This document shows, one piece after another, positions 14,079 to 21,112 of a stretch of 22,380 nt of DNA. Position 1 is the stretch's first letter, and each line of letters begins with the position of its first letter. The DNA is taken from assembly GCA_015494645.1 (NCBI GenBank), contig WGAU01000147.1, positions 1 to 22,380 on the forward strand, in the 5' to 3' direction. The notes beneath the pieces are model-generated. The model was not told the origin of the DNA. It did not search any database and worked only from the letters and a program-made list of their open reading frames with translations. The stretch comes from Aquificota bacterium. Its GTDB lineage: Bacteria > Thermosulfidibacterota > Thermosulfidibacteria > Thermosulfidibacterales > Thermosulfidibacteraceae. The position numbers were made by a program, and so were the translations under genes.

Positions 14079-14753
14079 ATGAAATACTTTGCTGTTATAG
14101 GCATAGGACGCTTTGGTTACAGTGTGGCTAAGACCTTGACGGAGATGGGATGTCAGGTGCTGGCCATTGATACCTCCGAGGAAAAGCTCAGGCAGCTGGA
14201 GGGTCTTGTTACTCAGGTGGTTCAGGCGGATGCCACTGATGAAAAGGCTTTGAGGGCTGCTGGTATTAAGGATGTGGACGCTGTGATCGTGGCCATAGGG
14301 CAGAATATGGAGGCCAGTGTTCTTGTTTCGTTGATTCTTAAGGATATGGGGGTTCCATACATTGTTTCCAAGGCTACCAACAGACTGCATGCAAAGGTAT
14401 TGAGAAAGATAGGTTGCGATAGGGTGGTGCTTCCCGAAGAAGAAATGGGTATGAGAGTGGCTCGTTCTTTAGTTTCTCCCAATATACTGGATGAACTGGA
14501 TCTGTCGGAGCATGTTAGGATCTATGAAATAAAGGTTCCCAAAGTGCTTGTGGGTAAGAGTCTTGGCGAACTTGATTTTAGAAAAAAGTTTGGGCTCAAC
14601 GTTGTGGCGGTTAGATCTGACGACGGAAAGCTGAATACCTCGCCTACCGCGGAAACCCCTTTGGAAGATGGAGATACCATATTTGTGATAGGGGATGAGA
14701 CCAGTATAGAGCGTTTTGATAAGCAGGTTCAGAGGATGGAGAAAGGAAAATGA
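14079..14753 (+). CDS. KtrA/TrkA-type RCK potassium-uptake regulator
   Basis: A 224-residue cytosolic protein with the KtrA plan: an N-terminal Rossmann RCK domain with GIGRFG (8-13) and Asp31 at the end of strand 2 for nucleotide ribose binding, DATDEKAL, the motif VSKATNRLHAKVLRKIGCDRVVLPEEEMG, then an RCK_C domain (about 140-215) with GKSLGELDFRKKFGLNVVAV and LEDGDTIFVIG. Such proteins form rings that gate KtrB/TrkH potassium transporters in response to ATP, NAD(H) or c-di-AMP. No KtrB gene is visible. It starts 3 nt after rplT and overlaps pheS by 4 bp (ATGA), so it is embedded in the translation operon. Confidence 0.9.
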   Translation: MKYFAVIGIGRFGYSVAKTLTEMGCQVLAIDTSEEKLRQLEGLVTQVVQADATDEKALRAAGIKDVDAVIVAIGQNMEASVLVSLILKDMGVPYIVSKATNRLHAKVLRKIGCDRVVLPEEEMGMRVARSLVSPNILDELDLSEHVRIYEIKVPKVLVGKSLGELDFRKKFGLNVVAVRSDDGKLNTSPTAETPLEDGDTIFVIGDETSIERFDKQVQRMEKGK

Positions 14754-15769
14754 AAAGTATAATTGAAGAACTTAAAGATAAAGCCCTTAAAGAACTTTCC
14801 GGGCTTGAGGATCTGAAGGCCCTTAGAGATTTTAAGGTCAGGTTCCTTGGGAAAAAGGGGGAAGTTACTCGCCTTCTCAAAAGCATGAAGGATCTGTCTC
14901 CGGAGGAGAGACCTGTTTTCGGGAAGCTTATCAATGAGCTAAAAGCTTTTGTGGAAGCCAAAGTAGAGGAGAAAGAGGTAGAACTAAAAGAACTGGAGAG
15001 AAAGAGACGTTTTGAGAAAGAGCGTTTAGATATTACTCTTCCCGGAAGACTTCCTCGCATTGGAGGGTTGCATCCCCTTTCTCAAGTGCTGGGAGAGGTC
15101 GTGGATGTATTTAAGGCTATGGGTTTTCAGATCGCTGAGGGGCCAGAGATAGAGGAGGACTTTTACAACTTTGAAGCGTTAAACATCCCCCCCGATCATC
15201 CCGCAAGGGATATGCAAGATACTTTCTACATTTCCGAAAGGGTTCTTCTCAGGACTCATACATCCCCTGTGCAGGTAAGGATTATGCAGAAGTATCCTCT
15301 GCCCATCCGCATTATAGCACCGGGAAGGGTTTACCGCCGTGATTTTGATGTGAGCCATACGCCTATGTTCCATCAGGTGGAGGGGCTTTTGGTTGATAAA
15401 AAAGTGACTTTTGCTGAGCTGAAGGGCACTTTAATAGAGTTTGCCAAGAGGATATTCGGAGCCAATACCGAGGTGAGGTTTAGGCCGAGCTTTTTCCCCT
15501 TTACTGAGCCCAGTGCGGAGATGGATATTGGCTGTGTTATCTGCAAGGGGAGTGGGTGCAGGGTGTGCAAGGGAACGGGATGGCTTGAGATTCTTGGTTG
15601 CGGCATGGTGGATCCCGAGGTTTTCAGGAGCGTTGGTTTGGATCCCTTGGAGGTTACTGGTTACGCCTTTGGGCTTGGCGTGGAAAGAATAACTATGCTC
15701 AAATATGGCATTGACGATATAAGGCTTTTCTTTGAGAACGATCTGAGGTTCCTTTCCCAGTTTGTCTAA
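14750..15769 (+). CDS. pheS: Phenylalanyl-tRNA synthetase alpha subunit
   Basis: PheS is the catalytic class II subunit of the (alpha-beta)2 enzyme. The 339-residue protein has the N-terminal coiled coil (about 1-95), then the catalytic core with LLRTHTSPVQVR, motif 2 GRVYRRDFDVSHTPMFHQVEG (abridged: RVYRRDFD) and motif 3 GYAFGLGVERITMLKYGI. A Cys cluster, CVICKGSGCRVC (Cys262, 265, 270, 273) with Cys284 downstream, has the spacing of a zinc-binding knuckle and is seen in many thermophile and Firmicute PheS. The start overlaps ktrA by 4 bp; pheT follows after 11 nt. Confidence 0.97.
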   Translation: MKSIIEELKDKALKELSGLEDLKALRDFKVRFLGKKGEVTRLLKSMKDLSPEERPVFGKLINELKAFVEAKVEEKEVELKELERKRRFEKERLDITLPGRLPRIGGLHPLSQVLGEVVDVFKAMGFQIAEGPEIEEDFYNFEALNIPPDHPARDMQDTFYISERVLLRTHTSPVQVRIMQKYPLPIRIIAPGRVYRRDFDVSHTPMFHQVEGLLVDKKVTFAELKGTLIEFAKRIFGANTEVRFRPSFFPFTEPSAEMDIGCVICKGSGCRVCKGTGWLEILGCGMVDPEVFRSVGLDPLEVTGYAFGLGVERITMLKYGIDDIRLFFENDLRFLSQFV

Positions 15770-15780
15770 GGGGGCAGGTT

Positions 15781-18183
15781 GTGAGGGTTTTGTATAGTGT
15801 CCTTAACAGATTTGTGAATGTGAGTGATTTATCACCGGAGGATGTGGCCGATAGGCTTACCATGGGAGGTCTTGAGGTTGAAGGAGTCGAGTATTTGGGA
15901 GATTCTTTAAGGGGTTGTGTTGTTGCTTTGGTAAAGGAAGTTGTGTCCCATCCAAGCTCCAAAAAGCTAAAAGTGCTGAGGGTTCATGACGGCTCTTCCG
16001 ATATTCAGGTGGTTTGTGGGGCCCCCAATGTAAGGGAGGGGTTGAAGGTGGCCTTGGCCCTGCCCGGTGCTGTGTTACCTACTGGAGACAGAGTGGAGGC
16101 AGTGGAAATACTCGGGGTTAAATCTGAAGGGATGCTCCTTTCTGAAATAGAGCTTGGTCTTGAAGAGGAGGCTGGGGGGATATTGGAGTTGCCTGAAGAG
16201 AGCGTTGTTGGTGATGAGCTTGCTGAATATGTGTATATGGATGACTATGTTCTGGAGGTTTCTCCCACTCCAAATAGAGGTGATTGTTTTGGAGTGTTGG
16301 GAGTGGCAAGAGAAGTTGCTGCTATTTTTGAAAGGGAGCTGGTCATTCCTGAAGTGAAGGTGAACGAGGAATTGGATAGTGTAAATGAGTACGTTTCTAT
16401 AGAAATAGAGGATCCGAATCTTTGTCCAAGGTACGTGGGCAGGTACATTGAGGGGGTTGAAGTTGGAGACTCCCCCCTGTGGATGAAGGTGGCGGTTAAG
16501 GCTTTTGGCATGAGGCCCATATCCAATGTGGTAGATGTAACCAATTACGTATTGATGGAGGTGGGCCATCCCCTTCATGCCTTTGATTTTGACAGACTTA
16601 AAGAAGGCAGAATCGTTGTTCGTAGGGCAAGGCAGGGGGAGTTTATTGTTACCCTTGATGGGGAGTATAGAGAGCTTGACGGGGATACCCTCGTTATAGC
16701 CGACGGAAAAAGGCCCGTTGCCATTGCGGGTGTAATGGGTGGGGCAAATTCCGAGGTAACCTCCAATACGAAAAGGGTTCTCTTGGAAAGTGCATACTTT
16801 GATCCTGTCAGCATAAGGAGGACTTCTAAAAGGCTTGGGCTTTCCACAGAGGCGTCCAAGCGCTTTGAAAGGGGAACAGACATAGAGGCTTTGGTTTACG
16901 CTGCCGATAGGGCAGCCCAGCTCATCGTTGATGTGGCCAATGGAAAGGTGGCTAAAGGGCGTTACGATGTTTATCCAAAGCCGTTTGAGAAAAGGAAGAT
17001 CTATGTTTCTTTTGAAAAGATAAGTGGTCTTTTAGGCGTGGAGATTTCCGAGGAAGAGGCTGAAAGGATACTGTTTCGCTTGGGATTTGATGTTGAGAAA
17101 AAGGAAGATGGCTTTTTGGTTGGGACTCCTCCTCACAGAATCCTTGATGTGACAAGGGATGTGGATGTGGTTGAGGAGGTGGCGAGGATCTGGGGTTACC
17201 ATAGAGTGCCTGCGGTTATGCCATCTCAACCTTTGCCTTCATATGAAATTGAGTCGGATTATCCCTTTGTTGAGAGAGTAAAATCCTTGATGGTATCTGC
17301 GGGTCTGGTGGAGTGTATAAATTATAGCTTTATACCTTCCTACTTTGCAGATAGGCTGAAGCTTCCCGAAGATGATGAGAGAAGACGCTATGTGAAGCTC
17401 ATCAATCCCTTGAGCGAAGAAATGTCTGTGATGAGAACGACTTTGCTGTTTGGCCTTTTGGATACTGCCTCCCGAAACCATAGGGTAAGGGCTTTTGATC
17501 TTTCTATGTTTGAGATAGGCAGGGTATTTTTCCTTAAGCAGGAGATAGAAGAGAGGCTTTTTCTCGGGATGGTCTTTACCGGTTCTGTGAAAGATCACTG
17601 GTCTCAGTCTTCTAGAAAATACGATTTTTACGATGCCAAGGGAGTTGTGGAGGCTTTGGGCCGTTTCCTCGGGTTGGACTTTGCCTTTGTGCCTTCCAAG
17701 GAGCCTTTCCTCCATCCGGGTCAATCGGCGGATGTGGTGTGGAATAGAAAAGTTATAGGTTACGTGGGAGTGTTGCACCCCGATATTGTAGAGGATTTTG
17801 AACTAAAGCATCCTGCAGTGGTGGCTGAGGTAGATCTTGAGCACCTAAAAAATATTAAGAGGATACCAACCTACAGAAGTATTCCCAAGTATCCTGAAAC
17901 TACCAGGGATCTTTCCTTTATTGTTCCCAAGACGGTGTCTTACGATCAGGTTCTTTCGGAAGTCCTTAGGGATAGGCCTTCTGAACTTGCTCGGGTAAAG
18001 CTGATAGACGTTTACAAAGGCAAGGGCATACCTGAAGATCATGTTAGCATGACCTTGTCCTTTGTTTTTGTTTCTCATGAGAGGACCCTGTCAGATGAAG
18101 AGGTTGACCAAATTTTCTGGAGTATAGCCGAAAGACTGGAAAAAAACCTGCCTCTCACCATAAGGGGCAAAAAAGATCGCTAA
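15781..18183 (+). CDS. pheT: Phenylalanyl-tRNA synthetase beta subunit
   Basis: The 800-residue PheT forms the heterotetramer with PheS and edits misacylated Tyr-tRNA-Phe. Visible parts in order: an N-terminal segment (LYSVLNRFVNVSDLSPEDVADRL, abridged), an OB-fold tRNA-binding domain (about 40-150; HPSSKKLKVLRV, VVCGAPNVREG, GVKSEGMLLSEIELGL), the B3/B4 editing domain (about 205-370; MRPISNVVDVTNYVLMEVGHPLHAFD region, IAGVMGG, STEASKRFERG), B5, a synthetase-like domain, and the C-terminal FDX-ACB anticodon-binding domain (YPETTRDLSFIV to the end). The start is GTG at 15781 with AAGGGGG upstream. Full length for the family. Confidence 0.97.
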   Translation: MRVLYSVLNRFVNVSDLSPEDVADRLTMGGLEVEGVEYLGDSLRGCVVALVKEVVSHPSSKKLKVLRVHDGSSDIQVVCGAPNVREGLKVALALPGAVLPTGDRVEAVEILGVKSEGMLLSEIELGLEEEAGGILELPEESVVGDELAEYVYMDDYVLEVSPTPNRGDCFGVLGVAREVAAIFERELVIPEVKVNEELDSVNEYVSIEIEDPNLCPRYVGRYIEGVEVGDSPLWMKVAVKAFGMRPISNVVDVTNYVLMEVGHPLHAFDFDRLKEGRIVVRRARQGEFIVTLDGEYRELDGDTLVIADGKRPVAIAGVMGGANSEVTSNTKRVLLESAYFDPVSIRRTSKRLGLSTEASKRFERGTDIEALVYAADRAAQLIVDVANGKVAKGRYDVYPKPFEKRKIYVSFEKISGLLGVEISEEEAERILFRLGFDVEKKEDGFLVGTPPHRILDVTRDVDVVEEVARIWGYHRVPAVMPSQPLPSYEIESDYPFVERVKSLMVSAGLVECINYSFIPSYFADRLKLPEDDERRRYVKLINPLSEEMSVMRTTLLFGLLDTASRNHRVRAFDLSMFEIGRVFFLKQEIEERLFLGMVFTGSVKDHWSQSSRKYDFYDAKGVVEALGRFLGLDFAFVPSKEPFLHPGQSADVVWNRKVIGYVGVLHPDIVEDFELKHPAVVAEVDLEHLKNIKRIPTYRSIPKYPETTRDLSFIVPKTVSYDQVLSEVLRDRPSELARVKLIDVYKGKGIPEDHVSMTLSFVFVSHERTLSDEEVDQIFWSIAERLEKNLPLTIRGKKDR

Positions 18184-18196
18184 AGGAGGTTGGAAA

Positions 18197-18619
18197 ATGG
18201 CTGTTGAAAGAACCCTTGCCATCATAAAGCCCGATGCTGTGGAGAGGAATCTCATAGGGGATATAGTCTCAGAAATAGAGAAGAGCAATCTCAAAGTTGT
18301 GGCGATGAAGATGGTGTGGCTTTCCAAAAGGGAGGCTGAGGGCTTCTACTACGTTCATAAGGGAAAGCCATTTTTTGATAGCCTTACCGATTACATGTCT
18401 TCTGGTCCCATAGTGGTTATGGTGCTTGAGGGGGAAAACGCCATTGAGCGCTGGAGAAAGCTCATGGGAGCGACAAATCCCGAAAATGCCGAGGAGGGAA
18501 CTATAAGGAAGCGTTTTGGACTCAATATAGAGAGAAACTCTGTACACGGTTCCGACTCTCCTGAATCTGCCAAGTATGAGATCTCTTACTTCTTCAATGC
18601 CCTTGAGATTGTTGGGTAG
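18197..18619 (+). CDS. ndk: Nucleoside diphosphate kinase
   Basis: Ndk equilibrates nucleoside di- and triphosphates by a phosphohistidine intermediate. The 140-residue protein has TLAIIKPDAVERN (Lys11 binds phosphates), the nucleotide-binding segment GTIRKRFG, and the active-site motif NSVHGSDS with His117. ATG 18197 has a strong AAAGGAGG upstream. It lies 13 nt after pheT and 6 nt before aroE, in the same transcription unit. Confidence 0.98.
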   Translation: MAVERTLAIIKPDAVERNLIGDIVSEIEKSNLKVVAMKMVWLSKREAEGFYYVHKGKPFFDSLTDYMSSGPIVVMVLEGENAIERWRKLMGATNPENAEEGTIRKRFGLNIERNSVHGSDSPESAKYEISYFFNALEIVG

Positions 18620-18625
18620 TTTTCT

Positions 18626-19474
18626 ATGAACATATCGGGCAAAACGAAGATACTGGGAGTGGTGGGTAATCCAGTTTCCCACTCCCTTTCTCCTGCCATT
18701 CACAACTACTGTTACCAGCTTATGGGCGTAGATGCAGTTTACCTGCCCTTTGAAGTGAAGGAGGGATATCTTAAAGAGGCTCTGGACGGCTTTTGTTTTC
18801 TCTTGAATATGGTGGGGTTTAACATAACCATACCCTTCAAAGAGGCTGCTGTCAGTCAGATGGACATTTCTGGCAAAGAAGTTGAGGCAATAGGTGCTGT
18901 TAACACCGTAAAGAGAGGAGAGGATAAGCTCATAGGTTACAACACCGATTGGCTGGGATTTAGAGACAGCCTCAGGGTAAATGGCGTCCCCAAACCAAAA
19001 AGTACACTCGTTATAGGTGCTGGGGGTGCTTCCAAGGCTGTGGCTTATGCTCTATTGGAGATGGGTGTGGAGAAGTTGTGGGTGACGAACCGCAACCCTA
19101 CAAGGCTGGAGATATTCCTTAAGAGATTTGCTGGCTTTGAACCTGTTGCTTGGGATGTGGATGCTATTTCAAAGGTGTTGCCTGAAGTTGAGCTGGTGGT
19201 TAATACCACCTCTTTGGGAATGGACGGCGTTTCCCTTCCCCCTGTGGATGTGGAAAAACTTCCCAAGAATGCCGTTGTTTACGACCTCATATACGAACCG
19301 GAAAAGACGCCTTTATTAAAAAACGCCGAAGAAGCAGGACTAAGAACCGTAAACGGCCTTGATATGCTCATTCTGCAGGCGCTTTATGCCATTGAAATAT
19401 GGTTTGGCAAAATGCCGGACTTTGAGAGGGTGAGGGCGTATATCAAAGGGGAGGGTAAAAATGCCTCTGGATAA
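18626..19474 (+). CDS. aroE: Shikimate dehydrogenase (NADP+)
   Basis: AroE reduces 3-dehydroshikimate to shikimate in chorismate and aromatic amino acid synthesis. The 282-residue protein shows GNPVSHSLSPAIHN (Ser18 and Ser20 hold the substrate carboxylate), NITIPFKE with catalytic Lys72, AVNTV, GYNTDWLGF with catalytic Asp108, the Rossmann loop GAGGASKAV (131-139), and VTNRNPTR, the NADP-phosphate-binding region. VVNTTSLGM and NGLDMLILQA complete the family pattern. The start has little ribosome-binding sequence, so it may depend on ndk translation. The 3' end overlaps the next gene by 14 bp. Confidence 0.96.
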   Translation: MNISGKTKILGVVGNPVSHSLSPAIHNYCYQLMGVDAVYLPFEVKEGYLKEALDGFCFLLNMVGFNITIPFKEAAVSQMDISGKEVEAIGAVNTVKRGEDKLIGYNTDWLGFRDSLRVNGVPKPKSTLVIGAGGASKAVAYALLEMGVEKLWVTNRNPTRLEIFLKRFAGFEPVAWDVDAISKVLPEVELVVNTTSLGMDGVSLPPVDVEKLPKNAVVYDLIYEPEKTPLLKNAEEAGLRTVNGLDMLILQALYAIEIWFGKMPDFERVRAYIKGEGKNASG

Positions 19475-19991
19475 AGGCTATGTTCAGGTTTATACGGGAA
19501 ACGGCAAGGGAAAGACCACTGCTGCCTTGGGGCTTACCTTAAGGGCTGTGGGAGCAGGTTTGAGGGTGTATATAGCTCAGTTTTTAAAGGGACAGGACTA
19601 CAGCGAGGTGAAATGCATAAAAGAGCGCTTTTCCGATCTTGTGCACATAGAGCAGTTCGGCACCCCACGGTTTGTAACCACCGGAACCATCACCGACGAG
19701 GATCTTGTCTTGGCAAAGAAAGCACTGGAGAAGATAAAAGAAGCCATGCTTTCTGGAAAATACGACATAGTTATAATGGAAGAGGCAAATGTGGCTGCCT
19801 ATTTGGGGTTGATAAGCGCACAGGATATCCTTGACGTTATTGATGCTAAGCCGGAAAATGTGGAGCTTGTCATCACCGGTAGATACGCTTCTGAAGAGGT
19901 AATAGAGAGGGCGGATCTCGTTACAGAGATGAAAGAGGTAAAGCACTACTACACGAAGGGGGTTCAGGCAAGGGTGGGAATAGAGAAGTAA
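19461..19991 (+). CDS. cobO: Cob(I)alamin/corrinoid adenosyltransferase (CobO/BtuR type)
   Basis: CobO/BtuR transfers the adenosyl group of ATP to the cobalt of reduced corrinoids, making adenosylcobalamin or its precursors. The 176-residue protein starts GYVQVYTGNGKGKTTAALGL, with the inverted-topology P-loop GNGKGKTT (13-20). QFLKGQDYSE, the Walker B-like IVIMEEANVA, VELVITGRYASEEVIERADL and the C-terminal VTEMKEVKHYY follow the family. The Walker B segment has MEE where many members have a DE pair. ATG 19461 has GGGGAGG 6 nt upstream, inside the end of aroE. No other cobalamin gene is in the window. The stop lies 3 nt from that of the convergent channel gene. Confidence 0.92.
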   Translation: MPLDKGYVQVYTGNGKGKTTAALGLTLRAVGAGLRVYIAQFLKGQDYSEVKCIKERFSDLVHIEQFGTPRFVTTGTITDEDLVLAKKALEKIKEAMLSGKYDIVIMEEANVAAYLGLISAQDILDVIDAKPENVELVITGRYASEEVIERADLVTEMKEVKHYYTKGVQARVGIEK

Positions 19992-19999
19992 ACCTTACT
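19987..19999. repeat. Palindrome spanning two convergent stop codons
   Basis: AGTAA-ACC-TTACT is a perfect 5-bp inverted repeat covering the TAA of cobO and the opposing TAA of the channel gene. With only A-T-rich pairs and no T-run it is not a credible intrinsic terminator, and no other terminator is visible between these convergent genes. Confidence 0.4.
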
Positions 20000-21059
20000 G
20001 TTCGTATACATCTCCAGTCATTATAAGCTTTTCCAGCTTCAAAAAGTCTTCCTTGCTTCCCAGTGCTATTAGGAGATCACCTGGTTCCAAGATTTCTGTA
20101 GGCTCTGGACTTTTTATGATTTTTCCCTTCTTCACCATGGCAATGATTATCACGCCTGTTTTCTTCCTCAGTTCCAGCTCAAGTATGCTCTTCCCGCACA
20201 CAGGAGATTTGTCTGGAACCCTTACCTCTTCCAAAAGAAACTGCAGATCCTTGCCTGTTGTTGCCAGTTCCACAAAGTCCGCTACCACAGGCCTTATGGC
20301 CGCTTGAGCCATACGGATGGCTCCTGTGACATAGGGAGCAACTGCTTTATCAGCTCCGGCCTTGATAAGCTTTTTAACATTTTGGGGATTGTTCACTCTT
20401 GCCACAACCATGATGTTGGGATTCAGTTCTTTGGCAGTGATGGTTAGAAACAGGTTGTCTGCGTCGTCTCCTAAAGCGGCAATTAGCGCTTTGGCCTTTT
20501 CTATGTTGGCTCGCTGAAGGGCTTGGGCTTCGGTGGTGTCTTGGAATACAAAGAGATATCCCTTTGATTCTGCCACTTCTATTCTCTGAGGATCGTCGTC
20601 TATGACCACGAAAGGAACGTCTTCTTTTTTAAGTTCCTCGCATATGTGCTCTCCTACCCTTCCGAAACCACACACTATTACATGGTTTTCAAGCTTCTTC
20701 ATCTGCTTCTTCCTCCTTCTCGCGTCAAATACCTTTCTTAGTTCTCCTTCAACCAAAAACTGAGACATACTTGTGGCTGCATAGGCAAAGGTTCCTACTC
20801 CGGAGATGATTAGCCCAGAGGTGAAGATCTTGCCTGCATATGAGAGGGGTTTTACCTCTCCGAATCCTACGGTGGACAGGGTGATAACCGTCATATAGAA
20901 AGCATCAAGGAAGCTCAGCTTTTCTATAATCATAAAGCCTATTATGCCGCTTACAAAGACAAAAAGACCTATACCGCTTACAATAAGAATCCTGTTTCTC
21001 AGTCGGTGGGTAAACTTTTCTAAGTAGGCCGGTTCCCATCTTGAGTAATCCTTTATCAT
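19995..21059 (-). CDS. Two-helix potassium channel with RCK domain (MthK-like)
   Basis: A 354-residue ligand-gated potassium channel: TM1 at about 24-45, pore helix and selectivity filter TVGFGE (63-68), TM2 at about 76-99, a charged linker, then a cytosolic RCK domain with GFGRVG (131-136), DDDPQRIE, and an RCK_C domain (about 265-345; GKSILELELRKKTGVIIIAM, LEPGDLLIALG). This is the architecture of archaeal MthK and bacterial GsuK-type channels; the ligand (calcium, ADP, NAD) cannot be read. I chose ATG 21059; a TTG one codon earlier is possible. No good ribosome binding site precedes it. An internal Met120 (20702) has AGGAGG 9 nt upstream and may start a separate soluble RCK subunit. Single gene, divergent from pgi. 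Confidence 0.92.
   Translation of the reverse strand: MIKDYSRWEPAYLEKFTHRLRNRILIVSGIGLFVFVSGIIGFMIIEKLSFLDAFYMTVITLSTVGFGEVKPLSYAGKIFTSGLIISGVGTFAYAATSMSQFLVEGELRKVFDARRRKKQMKKLENHVIVCGFGRVGEHICEELKKEDVPFVVIDDDPQRIEVAESKGYLFVFQDTTEAQALQRANIEKAKALIAALGDDADNLFLTITAKELNPNIMVVARVNNPQNVKKLIKAGADKAVAPYVTGAIRMAQAAIRPVVADFVELATTGKDLQFLLEEVRVPDKSPVCGKSILELELRKKTGVIIIAMVKKGKIIKSPEPTEILEPGDLLIALGSKEDFLKLEKLIMTGDVYEQ
20702..20717 (-). promoter_or_regulatory. Possible internal ribosome binding site and start for a soluble RCK subunit
   Basis: AGGAGG (20712-20717) is followed after 9 nt by the in-frame ATG (20700-20702) coding Met120 of the channel, at the beginning of the RCK domain (MKKLENHVIVCGFGRVG). 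Translation from here would give about 235 residues without the membrane part. In Methanothermobacter MthK an internal start at Met107 makes just such a subunit for the octameric gating ring. The AGGAGG encodes Arg-Arg with common local codons, so chance is possible. Confidence 0.45.
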
Positions 21060-21069
21060 CAAACAAAAT
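21041..21069 (+). promoter_or_regulatory. Possible pgi promoter
   Basis: TTGAGT (21041-21046), 17 nt, then CAAAAT (21064-21069), each 4 of 6 to consensus. Transcription would start near 21076, about 37 nt before the pgi ATG. The -35 lies within the divergent channel gene. Weak, judged by eye. Confidence 0.3.
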
Positions 21070-21112
21070 AAATAACTGCCATCGGCTACAAAAACAACCT
21101 GTGAGGTGGATC

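Noticed and set aside
15545..15610. Cys cluster in PheS as a new metal-binding insertion
   Set aside because: The CxxC...CxxC pattern before GWLEILG is shared by many PheS proteins, so it is not new.
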